A stretch of 64,000 nucleotides of DNA from a bacterium (GTDB taxonomy: Bacteria; Armatimonadota; Zipacnadia; Zipacnadales; Zipacnadaceae). Positions 62,901 to 64,000 of the stretch are shown here, one piece after another. Location: assembly GCA_030603495.1 (NCBI GenBank), contig JAUVXR010000002.1:88603-152602 (forward strand), written 5' to 3'. Position numbers and translations under genes: made by a program. Under the pieces are notes generated by a model. It was given only the letters and a program-made list of their open reading frames with translations, did no database searches and had not been told where the DNA came from. Position 1 is the stretch's first letter. Every line of letters begins with the position of its first letter.

Positions 62901-62956
62901 TGACTCATCGAGGTACCGCTTCCATAATAGCAGACCGCATTGAACAGCTAAGCTGA
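59918..62956 (+). CDS. dnaE2: error-prone DNA polymerase DnaE2
   Basis: A C-family polymerase of 1012 residues. The PHP domain starts FVHLHVHTPFSFLDGVGRIS with MTDHNSLSGAVQF. The palm has RYAGRGSAADSAVAYCL and the catalytic PDIDIDFDARYRDDI. The fingers have VALIRPGPIKGNMVEPF, GVVLFQEQVIEIA and GYGFCEAHAAAFGDTGYKT. The OB-like end (VVFFTLEDETGLLDVTVF) is present. Length and layout agree with DnaE2/ImuC, which makes translesion synthesis with ImuB. ImuA/ImuA' is not in the window. Confidence 0.94.
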   Translation: MFVHLHVHTPFSFLDGVGRISELVGKAVELDMPALAMTDHNSLSGAVQFCRTCRQAGIKPIIGAEVTTETGHHLTLLARSRVGYANLCQLLSQAHLSNERGKPQATEQMLRECAEDIIALSGCWHSEVFSLAYRRRYQQTEKAIEKYQDIFGTDNFYIELQEAFYPQQHATNKGLVQIAQKLKVPVVATGNVHYVDESQYKAQDVLTCVRTLTTVDEPHPERKINAEFYFKSPQQMAKLFSWASEAVANTLRIAEQCQEYELGDDRYLPRFDTNGCKSTQLLRRLTYEGAQKRYGRLNPKISRRLAYELSVIEQLGFADYFLVVWDAAREARRRGIRYAGRGSAADSAVAYCLHITDVDAVARNLSFERFINPERGDNLPDIDIDFDARYRDDIAEYVTQKYGEDKVATVCTFQTYHARGAIRDLAKALGFPLEEINRLAKLMPHINADGIEQAFDHFPELRDSQLPLHKYRQLFELCSHAAGLPRHIGTHLGGVIISGQPLNTISPIQEAAKGCRIIQFDKVDVEDLRLLKLDLLCLRMLSAVQDTVTSTPKQLDFSSIPLDDKDTYKLLNSAETAGAFQLESPAQRNLQSRLHADNIEDVVASVALIRPGPIKGNMVEPFLARRHGKEPVTYVDSRLEEILKDTYGVVLFQEQVIEIAVKIAGFSPGEADQLRRALTHHRDKDKMQAIGKGFIRKAMQRGCTEQVAKTIFSCIEGYAGYGFCEAHAAAFGDTGYKTSYLLTHYPAYFYAALLSNQPMGYFPAHTLINEAKRRGISVLGPDVNRSQVSFTVEDSAIRVGLKQVKDAAERLADKIVEGQPYKGLQDLTWRIKPPANAAQNLVLGGALDCFDANRRRLLWQLGAHKPAKQPQLNLQQAAELKNIRDFTDQQKCCYDWDILGFSPAWHPLEFVRPKLAEEGVLTNQQIKQQRPKGPVKTASLLIRPHRPPTRSGRTVVFFTLEDETGLLDVTVFENVYQQYGKEIFSSSALLVEGHLTHRGTASIIADRIEQLS

Positions 62957-63154
62957 CCCGCTCCCCCAGAGAATCCCATCCAGCAGGTATGCAAGCCGCT
63001 GGGATTAAAGTTCGGATTTCCACTGCTTCGCCCACTTCGATGCTCTCCCGTAGTCACCAGCTTATGCTGCTCGAAATACCCGCCATTAAGCCAAAAAGCC
63101 CCCTTCGATTGCTCAAAGAGGCGCCCGAAATTCCGGTGGCTCCCCGGGCCAGAG

Positions 63155-63421
63155 TTGATCCGAACTTTTCTCCCAATTTCGATCTTTTGTTCTATAGCTC
63201 ATTCCAGAAAGCGCAGATTCTATCGTCTCTGCTACGGCATGTCACCTACCCACGCCCAGCTATCCCTACACCAGCCGTCGCCGTCCCATCAGACCATGGA
63301 AGAACGAGCCAGGCAATTCCAGGCTATACTGGCGTCTGGCAAAGCGAGGAGCAGAGCCGAGCTTGCCAGGAAGCTAGGTTGCTCTAGAGCGTGGGTGACG
63401 AAGGTACTCCAAACCCGCTAA
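63155..63421 (+). CDS. small HTH protein, family copy 3
   Basis: An 88-residue frame from TTG 63155 (IRTFLPISIF). The front half has diverged from copies 1 and 2 (no LYLKP block). The tail ERARQFQAILASGKARSRAE and LARKLGCSRAWVTKVLQTR keeps the family HTH. The DNA before it (from about 63120) still matches copies 1 and 2. The start has no clear ribosome-binding site, so expression is uncertain. It follows dnaE2 by about 200 bp. Confidence 0.5.
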   Translation: MIRTFLPISIFCSIAHSRKRRFYRLCYGMSPTHAQLSLHQPSPSHQTMEERARQFQAILASGKARSRAELARKLGCSRAWVTKVLQTR

Positions 63422-63800
63422 GACGGTTCGACGCTCCAATGCCCTCCTGCCTCTGGAGGACTACCGCCCATTGCAGTGCAAGTCGCAAGCGAGTAGATGC
63501 GCCGACTGCTGTGAGTGACTATGACGGGCCCCCGCGCAGCCGCCCGAAGTCGAGCTGAATGCCAGCACCCCGCCTATCAGAATGTGATGCCCTTCGCGCT
63601 GCTCGAGAAGAGGCCCGAAAAGCGGCGCCCCCAAAAGTTACCATTCTACCCTCAATAGCCATATTTGCCAATCTGGCAGGCAGGTAATTGCTCTAAGCCC
63701 TTTGATTGCAAGGGCTGACGGCGATGTGGAATGTGGCTTATGATAGAGAAATACACGAAGGACTATTAAGCCAGAGGGCAGAACGCCGATCCACCACATC
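63422..63800. other. intergenic, no gene seen
   Basis: No supported gene. A segment around 63610 (cccgaaaagcggcgccccc) resembles the leader of the HTH copies in composition, but I cannot align it with confidence. Confidence 0.4.
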
Positions 63801-64000
63801 ATGCGCGACCTGATGACCATGACCGAGTTCTTTCTGGAGATGCACGATCATCCCGACCGAGTGCTGAGCCTCGCCAAGAGCATGGAACCGTGGTTCGAGC
63901 AGATGGTCGCCGCGCTGACCGAAAGCACCGCAGAAGTCATCTTCATGGGAGCCAACTACGACGAGACCATCACCTACCCACCTTTCTTTGAGGAGCACTT
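63801..64000 (+). CDS. UroD-family protein, partial
   Basis: The frame from ATG 63801 (RDLMTMTEFFLEMHDHPDRV) to the window end reads LAKSMEPWFEQMVAALTE and GANYDETITYPPFFEEH. This resembles the middle of uroporphyrinogen-decarboxylase-like/MtaA-type proteins of catabolic loci. The N-terminal barrel part is missing upstream and the frame is open before the ATG (KPEGRTPIHH), so it may be a 5'-truncated copy. The C-terminus lies outside the window. Confidence 0.55.
   Translation, partial: MRDLMTMTEFFLEMHDHPDRVLSLAKSMEPWFEQMVAALTESTAEVIFMGANYDETITYPPFFEEH

Noticed and set aside
1..64000. CRISPR array, rRNA operon or prophage
   Set aside because: No regularly spaced repeats, rRNA signatures or phage structural genes were seen on either strand.

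Overview
The window is about 60% GC bacterial chromosome from a diderm organism. An outer-membrane porin, two secretin-domain genes and a Tat component point to a double envelope. The division/cell-wall cluster of two FHA proteins, a RodA/FtsW protein, a PBP and a PASTA kinase resembles that of Actinobacteria and other Terrabacteria. With the carbohydrate-active secreted proteins and the Gfo/Idh and UroD-type genes, an Armatimonadota-like or related uncultured Terrabacteria lineage is my best guess; this is inference, not a proven placement.

Layout. 1-4.1 kb: two tRNA genes (one cut by the edge), a proS remnant, and an accessory cassette on the minus strand (PD-(D/E)XK-like protein, Ser/Thr kinase, TIM-barrel-like protein), then a truncated gene. 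4.1-18 kb: mostly housekeeping on the minus strand (FUN14 protein, degenerate glycosidase-like protein, Trm11-like methyltransferase, HD-GYP protein, metG, FmdB-like, RicT-like, mfd, ssb, rpsF). 18-24.8 kb: the plus-strand envelope cluster FHA, FHA, RodA, PbpA, PknB, ending in a discoidin-domain protein. 24.9-32.4 kb: a decayed zone with a frameshifted oxidoreductase, IS630 and IS1380 fragments, a broken beta-propeller/secretin gene, and comM and ParB-like remnants. 32.5-39.9 kb: one long molybdenum/tungsten operon, running from a small Cys-tailed protein and a MobB-ModE fusion through moeA, moaA, moaC and MOSC-MogA to a Wtp-type oxyanion ABC transporter. 40-43 kb: tatA, polyprenyl diphosphate synthase, porin. 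43.2-49.4 kb: formate dehydrogenase operon (alpha, beta, NrfD-type membrane subunit, fdhE). 50-53 kb: a uronate-type SDR, a 5'-truncated isomerase and a LarA-like protein. 53.6-55.9 kb: a two-component system followed by two tiny membrane proteins. 56.4-57.7 kb: a second secretin protein. 58.4-63 kb: an ImuB / DUF6504 / DnaE2 mutasome cassette behind a near-perfect sigma-70 promoter. The end holds a third copy of a small HTH gene and a UroD-family fragment.

The clearest functional unit is anaerobic or respiratory formate oxidation. Wtp imports tungstate or molybdate, Moa/Moe/Mog build the cofactor, the Cys-type FDH alpha carries a twin-arginine signal (tatA lies nearby), and FdhE matures the enzyme. 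The most novel-looking items are the nuclease-like/kinase/TIM-barrel cassette, the MobB-ModE fusion with its Cys-tailed partner, and a dispersed family of small HTH genes present in three copies.
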